From NCBI GenBank assembly GCA_041060555.1, contig JBEUDS010000032.1: 30,198 bases of DNA; one strand, written 5' to 3'. Positions within the stretch are counted from its first letter, which is position 1, and each line of letters opens with the position of its first letter. The translations under genes and the position numbers were made by a program. The DNA is from CAUJIW01 sp963205175. GTDB taxonomy: Bacteria > Pseudomonadota > Alphaproteobacteria > Sphingomonadales > Sphingomonadaceae. Below are positions 8,353-15,028 of this stretch, piece after piece. Under the pieces are notes generated by a model. That model saw only the letters and a program-made list of their open reading frames with translations, was not told the origin of the DNA and made no database searches.

Positions 8353-8377
8353 GTCTTCTCGCGCGCGAGGCCGATGT

Positions 8378-8641
8378 TTACCTGAGGCCGCCCAGACAGG
8401 CACGAGCCTGCTCCCGCATCACCGCGTAGTCGGTCAGCATATCAGCGATGACCGAGCCCTCCGGCAGCAGGGCCAGCTCCTCTGCCGCTCGCGCCTGGAA
8501 CTCCCTGCGGTACTCGACGACTGGTGGACATGTCGCTTGTCCGCCAACGTCAGAACTGACCGTCGCGCAGCCGCTCAGCCAGATCGTCGCGAGAACGAGG
8601 ACGGCGCGCCGCCGCGTCGAGCATCCGTCGTTGGGCGTCAT
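8378..8641 (-). CDS. Rz1-like outer-membrane spanin lipoprotein (second lysis cassette)
   Basis: An 87-aa protein with a short basic N-terminus, a hydrophobic stretch (AVLVLATIWLSGC) and a lipobox LSGC, so it is predicted to be lipidated at that Cys and anchored in the outer membrane. The mature part contains CPPVVEYRREFQARAA and a helical segment. It starts at ATG 8641 inside the upstream coiled-coil membrane protein gene and overlaps it by 92 nt in another frame, the classic overlapping Rz/Rz1 arrangement. The pair would fuse inner and outer membranes at the last step of lysis. It is the last gene of the phage block, about 100 nt from the start of the helicase operon, and a second spanin-like pair exists at 14.2-14.8 kb. 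Confidence 0.65.
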   Translation of the reverse strand: MTPNDGCSTRRRAVLVLATIWLSGCATVSSDVGGQATCPPVVEYRREFQARAAEELALLPEGSVIADMLTDYAVMREQARACLGGLR

Positions 8642-8807
8642 GGGTTTTCTCCATGGTCTTGAGCCGTTCGGCCAGCCGACCAGCCCGCTCGCCGGAGCGG
8701 CGCAGGGCCAGCAGGAACAGAAGGATCGCGAGGGCGGTGATGCCGTAGCGGAGCGCTGCGCGCGCCCATGCCGATCCGGCGTGCGTGGCGACGAGTCCGC
8801 CAATCAC
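8550..8807 (-). CDS. Rz-like inner-membrane spanin / small membrane coiled-coil protein
   Basis: An 85-aa protein with one membrane helix (about residues 20-37, ITALAILLFLLAL) followed by a charged helical region (SGERAGRLAERLKTMEKTHD), the usual topology of an i-spanin. The start is GTG 8807, giving a GTGA overlap with the end of the upstream frame. Its 3' half overlaps the lipoprotein gene in another frame, which strongly supports a spanin pair. Similar membrane-plus-coiled-coil proteins occur at the end of late operons in alphaproteobacterial phages. A holin accessory role is the main alternative. Confidence 0.6.
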   Translation of the reverse strand: MIGGLVATHAGSAWARAALRYGITALAILLFLLALRRSGERAGRLAERLKTMEKTHDAQRRMLDAAARRPRSRDDLAERLRDGQF

Positions 8808-9456
8808 CGACGCCCCCGCTTCCAGTCGTCGAGCCGGGCGTAGATCGTGACCGCGATGAACACCCAGCGGAGCATATCGAGATACGGGACGAGCGGCAGG
8901 ATGGCGGTCTGCGTCTCCGCCAGCACCTGCTGCGCCACCTCGACGCCAGTCGCTCCGAGCGTCGCGACGCCCGCCGCGCCACCGCCTTTCTTGGTGCGGC
9001 TCTGCGCCAAGACCTCGCGCACGGGCGGGATCTCGGCCGCGAACGGCACCGCACGCGCAGCGAACCGTTCGCCCTACTGACGCGCCGGGCCGAGGTCGAT
9101 GTGCATGAAGCCCGAGCGCGGATAGAAGCCAAAGCCGAGGAACCCAACGTCCCGTGCCGTGGACACGAAGGCCACAGGATCGTGGTTCGCCATGGCGATT
9201 CGAAGGCCGCGCCATCCTTATGCTTCGAGCGTGTGGCGCCGTCCACGGCGCGGTTGTGCTCGGAACTGCGATAGGCCGAGCGGACGATCAGCGGCTTGCC
9301 AAGCCGGTCGCGGAGCGCCTGCAGCTTGTCGAGGGCCGGTTCATTGATCAGCAGCTTGCCGGTGCCCCGGCAGGCGATCTCGGCGGGCGAGAAGTTCTTC
9401 CAGCGCCAACGGTTGCTGGGCACATCGCGCCAATGGCGATAGGTGATGGCAGTCAT
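8804..9456 (-). pseudogene. broken M15 peptidase (endolysin) with C-terminal membrane domain
   Basis: From ATG 9456 the protein begins MTAITYRHWRDVPSNRWRWK and shows a D-Ala-D-Ala carboxypeptidase-type M15 fold: RSAYRSSEHNRAV and the metal motif SKHKDGAAF. Exactly where the metal-binding Asp should follow, near 9199-9202, the frame breaks. One base appears lost, and the expected continuation (IAMANHDPVAF ... GFMHIDLGPARQ, with the second His) is in the -1 frame. That frame ends at TAG 9076-9074, but continues open in the same register to 8804 with ERFAARAVPFAAEIPP and a membrane segment (ILPLVPYLDMLRWVFIAV). I believe related intact proteins have Trp (TGG) at the TAG position; that is recall, not computed. 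If the TAG is the natural end, the last part is a separate holin-like gene starting at GTG 9049. The enzyme is probably inactive unless the lesions are sequencing errors. Confidence 0.7.
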
Positions 9457-9478
9457 GAGCGGTCTCCGGACAGGATGA

Positions 9479-9509
9479 CGCCCACCCCTCTGCAAAAGAG
9501 GGGCGGGCG
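9479..9509 (-). terminator. strong hairpin between tail genes and second lysis cassette
   Basis: A 13-bp stem with one mismatch (arms 9479-9491 and 9497-9509) and a 5-base loop. It lies just upstream of the broken endolysin gene. There is no T run after it, so it may be a factor-dependent terminator, a processing site or a structure at the 5' end of the lysis message. Bases 9457-9571 contain no gene. Confidence 0.45.
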
Positions 9510-9571
9510 CGAAGGATGGGATGGAAGGCGCGGCGTGAGGGCCGGTCGGCCCCATGCCGCGGCGGTTCGGT

Positions 9572-9778
9572 TCAGGTCAGCAGGTTACCGGTGCAACCGT
9601 GCCGATCGCGCGGACGGCGCGCCTTCACGCCGAGAGGGAGCGGCGCGGTATCCGGCAGGGCCGAACCTCCGCGCCCTGCCTTCCCCGCCGGCATCGCCAG
9701 CAGCGCGCGGCAGGCCTCGGCGAGCGCGCAGGCCGCGGCGCGGCGCAGCCGGACGGCGGCAAGGCTTTCGCGGCTCAT
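9572..9778 (-). CDS. small unknown phage protein, coupled to the upstream gene
   Basis: A 68-aa frame whose ATG (9778) overlaps the stop of the preceding gene as ATGA, which suggests translational coupling. The product is Ala/Arg rich (LRRAAACALAEACRALLAM) and then Gly/Pro rich, with no motif I know. Long open frames are common in this GC-rich DNA, so the only support is the coupling and its place at the end of the tail block. Confidence 0.4.
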   Translation of the reverse strand: MSRESLAAVRLRRAAACALAEACRALLAMPAGKAGRGGSALPDTAPLPLGVKARRPRDRHGCTGNLLT

Positions 9779-9972
9779 CGGCCCAGCCTTTCCTGGATGA
9801 CGGCGGTGAGCGCGGCGAGCGAGGCGGCGAGTTGGCGGTCGGCCTCGAGCCGCTCGCGGTCATAGGCGAGCCGCTCCCTGGCGGTGGTCATGCGCTCCCA
9901 CACCAGCCAGCCGATGATGAGGCCGGCCGGCCCGAAGCGGGTGGCAAGCTCGAGGATGAGCGATGGCTCCAT
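9775..9972 (-). CDS. small membrane protein with coiled-coil tail, holin-like
   Basis: A 65-aa protein with one hydrophobic helix near the N-terminus (FGPAGLIIGWLVW, about 13-25) followed by a charged helix (ERLAYDRERLEADRQLAASL). A strong ribosome-binding site AAAGGAGGAG lies just before ATG 9972. Such proteins lie at the end of tail modules in sphingomonad phages and may be holin or antiholin-like, but no functional residue can be named. The next small gene overlaps its stop by 4 nt. Confidence 0.6.
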   Translation of the reverse strand: MEPSLILELATRFGPAGLIIGWLVWERMTTARERLAYDRERLEADRQLAASLAALTAVIQERLGR

Positions 9973-9993
9973 GATGCTCCTCCTTTCATGCGA

Positions 9994-10635
9994 TCAGCCG
10001 GCAGCGAGGAAGGTGATGCCGGCAAGCGAGCTGAACACGGCATTCGATCCCTGGAGGATCACCTCGCCCGCGGGCGTCACATCGACCCGGTAGGCGCCGC
10101 CGCCCGACCAGCAGGCGAACATCAGCCGCGCAGGTGGGCGATAGCCGGCAAGCAAAGTGAACACGGTGCCGTCGCTCCCGGCCTGCATCAGCCCCTCGAT
10201 GCTCACCCGCCCATGGGCATCGCGCCAGTAGCGGGGTGAGGCATAGCCCGATCCGTAGCCGATCCAGCCGAGGGCCAGCGTCGGGATCTGCATCGCCTCG
10301 GCCGGCAGGTCGCCCCAGGCGCTGCCGGAGAAGGTCACGAGCCGCTGGGCCTGCTCGTCCCACAGCCGCCAGCCCGCGCGCGGCACGAGGAAGCGCCAGC
10401 CCGATTGCCACAGTGCGATCCGGCCGCTCTGACCCGTCCACGCACCGGTGGCGCCGGGCCCGACGATCCACGCCTCGCCCTCGGCGGGCGCGGCCGGCGG
10501 GGCGGAGAGGTGGCGGCCCTTGACCCGCCCCTGCACCAGGGCATCGAGCAGGATCAGCGCCTCGTTGTGGGTCACCTCCTTCTGCGCCTGGGCGGCATCG
10601 ATGAAGGGCAAGGCAAGGTTGGGAGTGGTCGTCAC
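9994..10635 (-). CDS. DUF2793 phage tail-associated protein
   Basis: A 213-aa protein. The N-terminal half (PNLALPFIDAAQAQKEVTHN ... WIVG ... WTGQ ... GWRF) is the DUF2793 domain found next to GTA-like tail tips in sphingomonads and rhodobacters; its function is unknown but it probably decorates or extends the tail tip. The C-terminal half (GRVSIEGLMQAGSDGTVFTLLAGYRPP ... ) looks like a beta-rich receptor-binding or fibre head. The GTG start at 10635 overlaps the stop of the tail-tip gene as GTGA. It may contribute to host recognition. Confidence 0.8.
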   Translation of the reverse strand: MTTTPNLALPFIDAAQAQKEVTHNEALILLDALVQGRVKGRHLSAPPAAPAEGEAWIVGPGATGAWTGQSGRIALWQSGWRFLVPRAGWRLWDEQAQRLVTFSGSAWGDLPAEAMQIPTLALGWIGYGSGYASPRYWRDAHGRVSIEGLMQAGSDGTVFTLLAGYRPPARLMFACWSGGGAYRVDVTPAGEVILQGSNAVFSSLAGITFLAAG

Positions 10636-12878
10636 AGGGTCACCTCCAGGGCTGCGCCGCGCCCCACCCGCTCGCTCAGCTGGTGGATGCGGCAGGTCAC
10701 GGCAGGTTGCACGGTGCCGAAGTCGGCGATCTGGTCCGCAGCCGGGTAGAGCGCCTGCGGCTGGGTGGTGGCGATGGTGCGCCTGACGCTGCTGCCTGCC
10801 ATGATGTCGATCTGATATGCCTCGCCCGCCTCGCCGAGCGGGGCATCGACATGGTCGCTCCAGGGCGCGGGCCAGCGGGTGCGGCGGATCCAGCGGATCG
10901 CCAGATCGCCCGCGCCGTTGCGCTCACCTCGCGCATGGACGGGAGCAAGCGGGATCAGCGCGCGCGCCTGCCAGGCAAGGCTGATGATCGGCGCATCCTC
11001 GGCCCGGGTGCCGAGCGAGACCGCGCGCCATTGGCGCAGCGCCCCGCGCTCGGCCAGCGGCAGGGCGAGCCGGGCGTTCCCGGCGGAGCCAGTGAGCAGC
11101 ACGAAGCGCTCGCCTGGGCCATGGGCGCCGATCGCATCACCGGTGCCGCGCCGCCCGCGCAGCAGGGTGGCAAGACGCCAGGTGCCCGGCGCGACCAGTT
11201 CGGCATCGCGGAACTGGATCACCTCCCCGCCGACGAGGCAGGCATTGGCGCCGGAGAGCACCGCCGCCTCGCTCACGCTCTCGAGCGTGTCGGACGGATC
11301 GAGGAGGCTGACGGTGAGGCTGCTTGCCCGGTCCCAGACATGGGGCGAGGCCGGTGGCAGGACGTCGAGCGCGGTGCCGAGCACGGCTGCCTCGGTGAGG
11401 TCGGCGAGCCGCTCCCAGGTGGCGCCGCCATCGGCCGATCGCTCGAGCACCGCGCCGCGCCAGCCGGCCGAGGCCCCGGCCGCGGCGAGCAGCAGGTGCG
11501 GCCCGTCGTCCTCCTCGCGCAGCAGCGGCAGATCGAGGAGGTGGGCGGTGGTCACCCCGGGCAGCAGCACTTCCTGCGGCGGCACCGGGGCCGGCGCGGC
11601 GCTGGCGATGCGCGAGAGCGCGGCGGCGCCGTCGGTCACCGCCTCGACCAGCAGGCTGCCCGGCAGGCGCAGCTCGCGCCGGGTGACCCGCAAGGTGCGC
11701 GCGCGGCCCTCGCCATCCAGCACCACCAGCTTGTCGCCCGGCTCGACGTGGAGATAGGCGATCGGCAGCTGGCAGGTGACCGTGTCGCGCCCGAGCCACT
11801 GGAGCCAGACCATGCGCTCGGCGATCGCCTTGGCCTCGGAGGCCTCGAGCACCAGCGGCAGGTCGACCGAGAGATCGGCGGTGCTGGGGCTGGTCGAGCG
11901 GCGGGCGCGCTGCGCGTTCACCTGGTAGTCGCGCGCGGGATCGAGGTGCTGCACGGTGATCTGGCGCGGCAGTTCGGCCTCCGCCGTGCGCCGGAGCTCG
12001 AGCGGCGGCGGCTCGCTGCCGAAGGGGTGGGCGCCGAGTTCGCCGGCGGGCACCCGCGCGACCGGCGTGCCATCGGCGGGGAAGAAGGCGAGCGCGCCCT
12101 CGATCTCGGCGGCATCGAAGAAGAAGGCGCTGCGCAGCGGCTCGAGCACCTGGCGGATGCTTGCCGGGCGCGCCACGGCATAGCCGGCAAGGTCGATGCG
12201 CCCGGTGCGCGCGGCATCGAGGAAGGGCACGCCGGCGAGGCTGCACAGCTCCTCGATCACGCTCGCCACCGTGGCCGAGGCCTGCGCCTCGACCTCGAAG
12301 GTGAAGTTGGGGATGCGGTTGCCGAAGTCGGCAAGCTCGAGGCGCTCGAACACCACATAGGCAAGACCGCGGTGCGCCGGGCAGCCCGCCGCACCGAGGG
12401 CTGCCTGCATGGCGGGATCGGGCATCTGGTCCTCGCTGCCGGGGTAGACGCGCAGCGCCTCGGCGTGGCGCTGCACCCCGTCGGCATCGCGGAACAGCTT
12501 GCCGTCGGCCCAGATGCGCCGCACGCCCGCGATGGGCCCGCGGCACAGCGCGATCGCGCAGTCGACATGGTAGCTGTAGGTGGTGGTGGTGGTCTTCGCC
12601 CCGCCGCCCTTGCCGCCCTGCTTCGTGGTGGTCTTGGTCTCGATGAGGCCGGTCGACCAGATGAGATTGCCGGCGATGCGGCCCGTCCCCCACAGCCGCG
12701 GGATGGGCTGGCCGTAGCTCGAGGCCTGCACCGCCAGATCGGCAAGACGCGGGCCCTCGGCGCTCACCGTGGGGGCGAACAGGGTGCGGTCGAGCGCCGA
12801 GCCGATGAGGCCGCCGATCGTGCCGCCCAGCGGCCCGCCGATCGCGGTGCCGACCGCGGAGAGGACGAGCGAGGCCAT
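10632..12878 (-). CDS. tail tip / host-specificity protein (GTA gp15-like)
   Basis: A 748-aa late tail protein. It starts with a glycine-rich hydrophobic segment (GTAIGGPLGGTIGGLIGSALD), then the conserved opening of this family: SSYGQPIPRLWGTGRIAGNLIW and YSYHVDCAIALCRGPI. Later parts contain the Phage-tail_3-like region and beta-rich modules (WERLADLTEAAVLG). The family forms the distal tail hub or tip that contacts the host, like gpJ of lambda and gp15 of GTA. It directly follows the NlpC/P60 peptidase with a 1-nt TGATG overlap, which is the GTA order. It lacks the separate large GTA TIM-barrel part, which in this element seems to be placed in the 966-aa protein. Confidence 0.85.
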   Translation of the reverse strand: MASLVLSAVGTAIGGPLGGTIGGLIGSALDRTLFAPTVSAEGPRLADLAVQASSYGQPIPRLWGTGRIAGNLIWSTGLIETKTTTKQGGKGGGAKTTTTTYSYHVDCAIALCRGPIAGVRRIWADGKLFRDADGVQRHAEALRVYPGSEDQMPDPAMQAALGAAGCPAHRGLAYVVFERLELADFGNRIPNFTFEVEAQASATVASVIEELCSLAGVPFLDAARTGRIDLAGYAVARPASIRQVLEPLRSAFFFDAAEIEGALAFFPADGTPVARVPAGELGAHPFGSEPPPLELRRTAEAELPRQITVQHLDPARDYQVNAQRARRSTSPSTADLSVDLPLVLEASEAKAIAERMVWLQWLGRDTVTCQLPIAYLHVEPGDKLVVLDGEGRARTLRVTRRELRLPGSLLVEAVTDGAAALSRIASAAPAPVPPQEVLLPGVTTAHLLDLPLLREEDDGPHLLLAAAGASAGWRGAVLERSADGGATWERLADLTEAAVLGTALDVLPPASPHVWDRASSLTVSLLDPSDTLESVSEAAVLSGANACLVGGEVIQFRDAELVAPGTWRLATLLRGRRGTGDAIGAHGPGERFVLLTGSAGNARLALPLAERGALRQWRAVSLGTRAEDAPIISLAWQARALIPLAPVHARGERNGAGDLAIRWIRRTRWPAPWSDHVDAPLGEAGEAYQIDIMAGSSVRRTIATTQPQALYPAADQIADFGTVQPAVTCRIHQLSERVGRGAALEVTL

Positions 12879-13333
12879 CAGTCCGCCTCCTCCTGCGCCA
12901 CTCCCGGCAGGCGGAAGGCGGCAAGGATGCGCTGCGCCCAGTCCGCGTCGATGCGGTGCTCGACCACCCGGCGCCGGGGCGCATGGGCGTGGATGATCGC
13001 CGGATCGCCGGCAAGGTCGGAGCGGATCGCGAGATGCTGCGCGCGGCCCTCGATGGCGATCAGCAGCACGTCGCCGGGCCGGGCGGCGGCCGGATCGATG
13101 GGCTGCATCAGTTCGTGCGCGAGGCGGGCGAGCAGGTCGCTGTCGGGCCGGCGGGCATAGCCGGTGATGTCGAAGTCGGAGAGGCCGAGCTCATGCGCCA
13201 CGGCGATGACGAGGCCGACGCAGTCGACCCCCACCCCGCGCCGCCGCCCCTGGTGGCAGAAGGGGGTGCCGAGCCAGCGCCGCGCGGCGGCCACCACCGC
13301 GGCGCCGGTGACGCGGGCGGCAGGCTCAGCCAT
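12878..13333 (-). CDS. NlpC/P60 cell-wall peptidase of the tail tip (GTA gp14-like)
   Basis: A 151-aa NlpC/P60 cysteine peptidase. The catalytic Cys is in VDCVGL (about residue 37), a His candidate lies in the QHLAI stretch (about 99), and RPGDVLL is the usual strand between them. GTA and siphophage tails carry this enzyme to cut peptidoglycan cross-links during DNA entry. The ATG at 13333 overlaps the preceding gene by 8 nt and the stop overlaps the tip gene by 1 nt, so the three are translated together. Confidence 0.88.
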   Translation of the reverse strand: MAEPAARVTGAAVVAAARRWLGTPFCHQGRRRGVGVDCVGLVIAVAHELGLSDFDITGYARRPDSDLLARLAHELMQPIDPAAARPGDVLLIAIEGRAQHLAIRSDLAGDPAIIHAHAPRRRVVEHRIDADWAQRILAAFRLPGVAQEEAD

Positions 13334-14162
13334 GGACGATCTTGCCCCCGCCGCGCAGCGTGCCGGTGCTCGTGCTGCTGGGGATGATCACCGGGAACAG
13401 GCAGGCATCGTTGGGGATGTCGGGCAGGCCGAGCTGGGCCCAGTCGGCGACGTTGGAGAAGTTCGCCAGCGGCATGGGCAGAGCGGTGCGCGGGCGGGTG
13501 ACGGTGATCCCGGCACTGCCCGCCGCCCCGGTCGAGGCCGAGAGCGTGACGCTGCTCACCCCGCGGATGTTGCGCCCCTGCTGGGCGGCGGTGCGCAGGC
13601 CGTCGAGGCTGAAGAGGCGCCCGGCCGCCAGACTGCCGCCCACGGCGAGCGGGTTGAGGGTGCCGGTCGAGCCGTCATCGAAGGTGACGGTGAAGGTGGC
13701 GTTGGCCGCGGTCGCGCCGCCGGGGCTGTAGATCTCGTACCACCACTGCAGGTCGGAGAAGTCCGCGCGGCCGATCCGGTCCGCTGCGACGCCGAGCGTC
13801 TGGACATCCACGCCAACCGTTTGCGCGCTCGTCACCGAGAGGTTGAGCCCGCCCATGTGCGCCAGCCGGTCGTGGATCTCCAGCGTCGTGGCGCTGGCGC
13901 TCGAGACCGCCCAGAGCCAGGCGAGATAGCTGCGGCGCGGCGCGGCCTGGTTGGCAAAGGGCAAGGCGCCGACGAGGGCCCCGGTGCAGACCTCGGCCGC
14001 ACCGGGGATGGCGCCCTGCCCCGGCGTGCCGGTCGCGCGCCACAGCGAGGCATATTGACCGGCAGAGCCGGAGCCGAGGGCGATGGAGCCCTTGTCGATG
14101 ACGATGCGACTGGCGCCGTTGGCAAGCGCATCGATCAGCTGGTCACGGGTGGTGATCGGCAT
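13326..14162 (-). CDS. phage structural protein of unknown role, tail region
   Basis: A 278-aa protein starting MPITTRDQLIDALANGASRI at ATG 14162. The product is Thr/Ser/Gly rich and beta-strand rich (SATTLEIHDRLAHMGGLNLSV; FTVTFDDGSTGTLNP), consistent with a virion surface or tail fibre-like component. It lies between the lysis genes and the NlpC/P60 peptidase and overlaps the latter by 8 nt. I do not recognise a named family; an appendage or head fibre is possible. Confidence 0.7.
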   Translation of the reverse strand: MPITTRDQLIDALANGASRIVIDKGSIALGSGSAGQYASLWRATGTPGQGAIPGAAEVCTGALVGALPFANQAAPRRSYLAWLWAVSSASATTLEIHDRLAHMGGLNLSVTSAQTVGVDVQTLGVAADRIGRADFSDLQWWYEIYSPGGATAANATFTVTFDDGSTGTLNPLAVGGSLAAGRLFSLDGLRTAAQQGRNIRGVSSVTLSASTGAAGSAGITVTRPRTALPMPLANFSNVADWAQLGLPDIPNDACLFPVIIPSSTSTGTLRGGGKIVHG

Positions 14163-14179
14163 GGCTGGGGTCCTCGGGT

Positions 14180-14464
14180 TCAGGGCGCAGGGTCGGGGGT
14201 CACATCGGGCCAGGCCGCGATTGCGGCGCGGCGGCGGGCCTCGCACAGGGCAAGGTCGATGTCGCGCTGGCGCAGCGCGCGCTCGGCCCCGGCGGCGGTG
14301 AGCGTGCCGTCAGGGCCGGTCGGGAGCGGGGTGCGCGTGCAGGGCTGCAGCGCCACCGCCGGGGGCGGCGGCACCTTCCAGGCCAAGGGCAGCGGCGCTG
14401 GCCTCGATGGACTGCACGCGCCCAGCATCAAGGCACAGCACAGCGCCGGCAGGGGTGGTCTCAT
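14180..14464 (-). CDS. Rz1-like outer-membrane spanin lipoprotein
   Basis: A 94-aa protein with signal peptide MRPPLPALCCALMLGAC, so the lipobox is LGAC, followed by a proline-rich segment (SRPAPLPLAWKVPPPP), as in lambda Rz1. The 5' half (14310-14464) is nested inside the Rz-like gene in a different frame and it extends beyond the Rz stop. The architecture alone identifies the pair as spanins. The C-terminal helix (ERALRQRDIDLALCEARR) is longer than in lambda Rz1. It would act in the outer membrane at the end of the lysis pathway. Confidence 0.8.
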   Translation of the reverse strand: MRPPLPALCCALMLGACSPSRPAPLPLAWKVPPPPAVALQPCTRTPLPTGPDGTLTAAGAERALRQRDIDLALCEARRRAAIAAWPDVTPDPAP

Positions 14465-14753
14465 GGGTGCGGGCCTCCTCGAGCGAGTGGATGATGATCG
14501 GCTGCAGCTTCTCGCGGGTGAGGGCATGGGCGGTGCTCGCCGCGCTCGCCCGCGCTGCTGCAGCAGCCTCGAGCGCAGTGATCTGCCGGGTCTGCGCCTC
14601 GAGCGCGGCCTGCCAGCGCGCCGCCGCTTCGGCCGCGGCGCGGGCCTCGCCTTCGGCCTTGCGCGCCGCCCCGAACTGCCAGAGCACGAGCGCGGCCAGC
14701 GCCAGCAGGATGAGGCCGGCGCCCATCGGCAGCAGGCTGCGCCACGGGCTCAC
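14310..14753 (-). CDS. Rz-like inner-membrane spanin
   Basis: A 147-aa protein starting at GTG 14753 (GTGA overlap with the holin-like gene). One membrane helix (GAGLILLALAALVLWQFGA, about 11-29) is followed by a long Ala/Glu/Arg coiled coil (KAEGEARAAAEAAARWQAAL) that would span the periplasm. A lipoprotein gene begins inside it in another frame, the hallmark of Rz/Rz1. It probably pairs with that lipoprotein to fuse the membranes after endolysin action. Its Ala-rich helix differs from the second spanin candidate at 8.5 kb. Confidence 0.8.
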   Translation of the reverse strand: MSPWRSLLPMGAGLILLALAALVLWQFGAARKAEGEARAAAEAAARWQAALEAQTRQITALEAAAAARASAASTAHALTREKLQPIIIHSLEEARTHETTPAGAVLCLDAGRVQSIEASAAALGLEGAAAPGGGAAALHAHPAPDRP

Positions 14754-14944
14754 GGCTCGCCCGCCTCGCCCCGGTCGGCCCCGGGGCGCTCCCACAGCAG
14801 CATGGCAGCGAGGCTGGCGAGCGCGGCGGCCGCGGCGGACCAGACCTGCCACTCGGCCTCGGAGATCCCGAGCGCGAGCGCGAGGCCGGCGAACCCCGCC
14901 CAGGTCGAGGGTTCGCGCATGCGATTGACGAGATAGCGGATCAT
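14750..14944 (-). CDS. holin-like small membrane protein
   Basis: A 64-aa protein starting MIRYLVNRMREPSTWAGFAG with two hydrophobic segments (about 14-28 and 37-53) and a charged C-terminus (WERPGADRGEAGEP), the size and shape of a class II holin. It directly precedes the spanin pair with a 4-nt overlap, forming a holin-Rz-Rz1 cassette. No endolysin gene adjoins it in the cassette, so the element must supply that elsewhere or rely on the broken M15 gene. An 84-bp gap (14945-15028) separates it from the upstream tail gene. Confidence 0.7.
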   Translation of the reverse strand: MIRYLVNRMREPSTWAGFAGLALALGISEAEWQVWSAAAAALASLAAMLLWERPGADRGEAGEP

Positions 14945-15028
14945 GGCAGTCTCCATCGGCGCCCCGCCGCCAGCCCGGCGGGGCGCAAGGTGATGAGGCT
15001 TGGCTGGAAAGAGGGTCGAAGACCGCGC

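Noticed and set aside
8358..8369. CTCGCGCGCGAG palindrome as a terminator
   Set aside because: A perfect 12-bp palindrome leaves no loop and there is no T run; it is more likely chance in alternating CG sequence.
11137..13014. Long minus strand frame (625 codons) overlapping the tip protein
   Set aside because: Out-of-frame shadow on the same strand; Arg/Ala-rich with no motif, while the 748-aa frame has family hallmarks.
10683..13160. Long + strand open frame (825 codons)
   Set aside because: Antisense shadow of the tail-tip and NlpC/P60 genes, both of which have clear family features on the minus strand.
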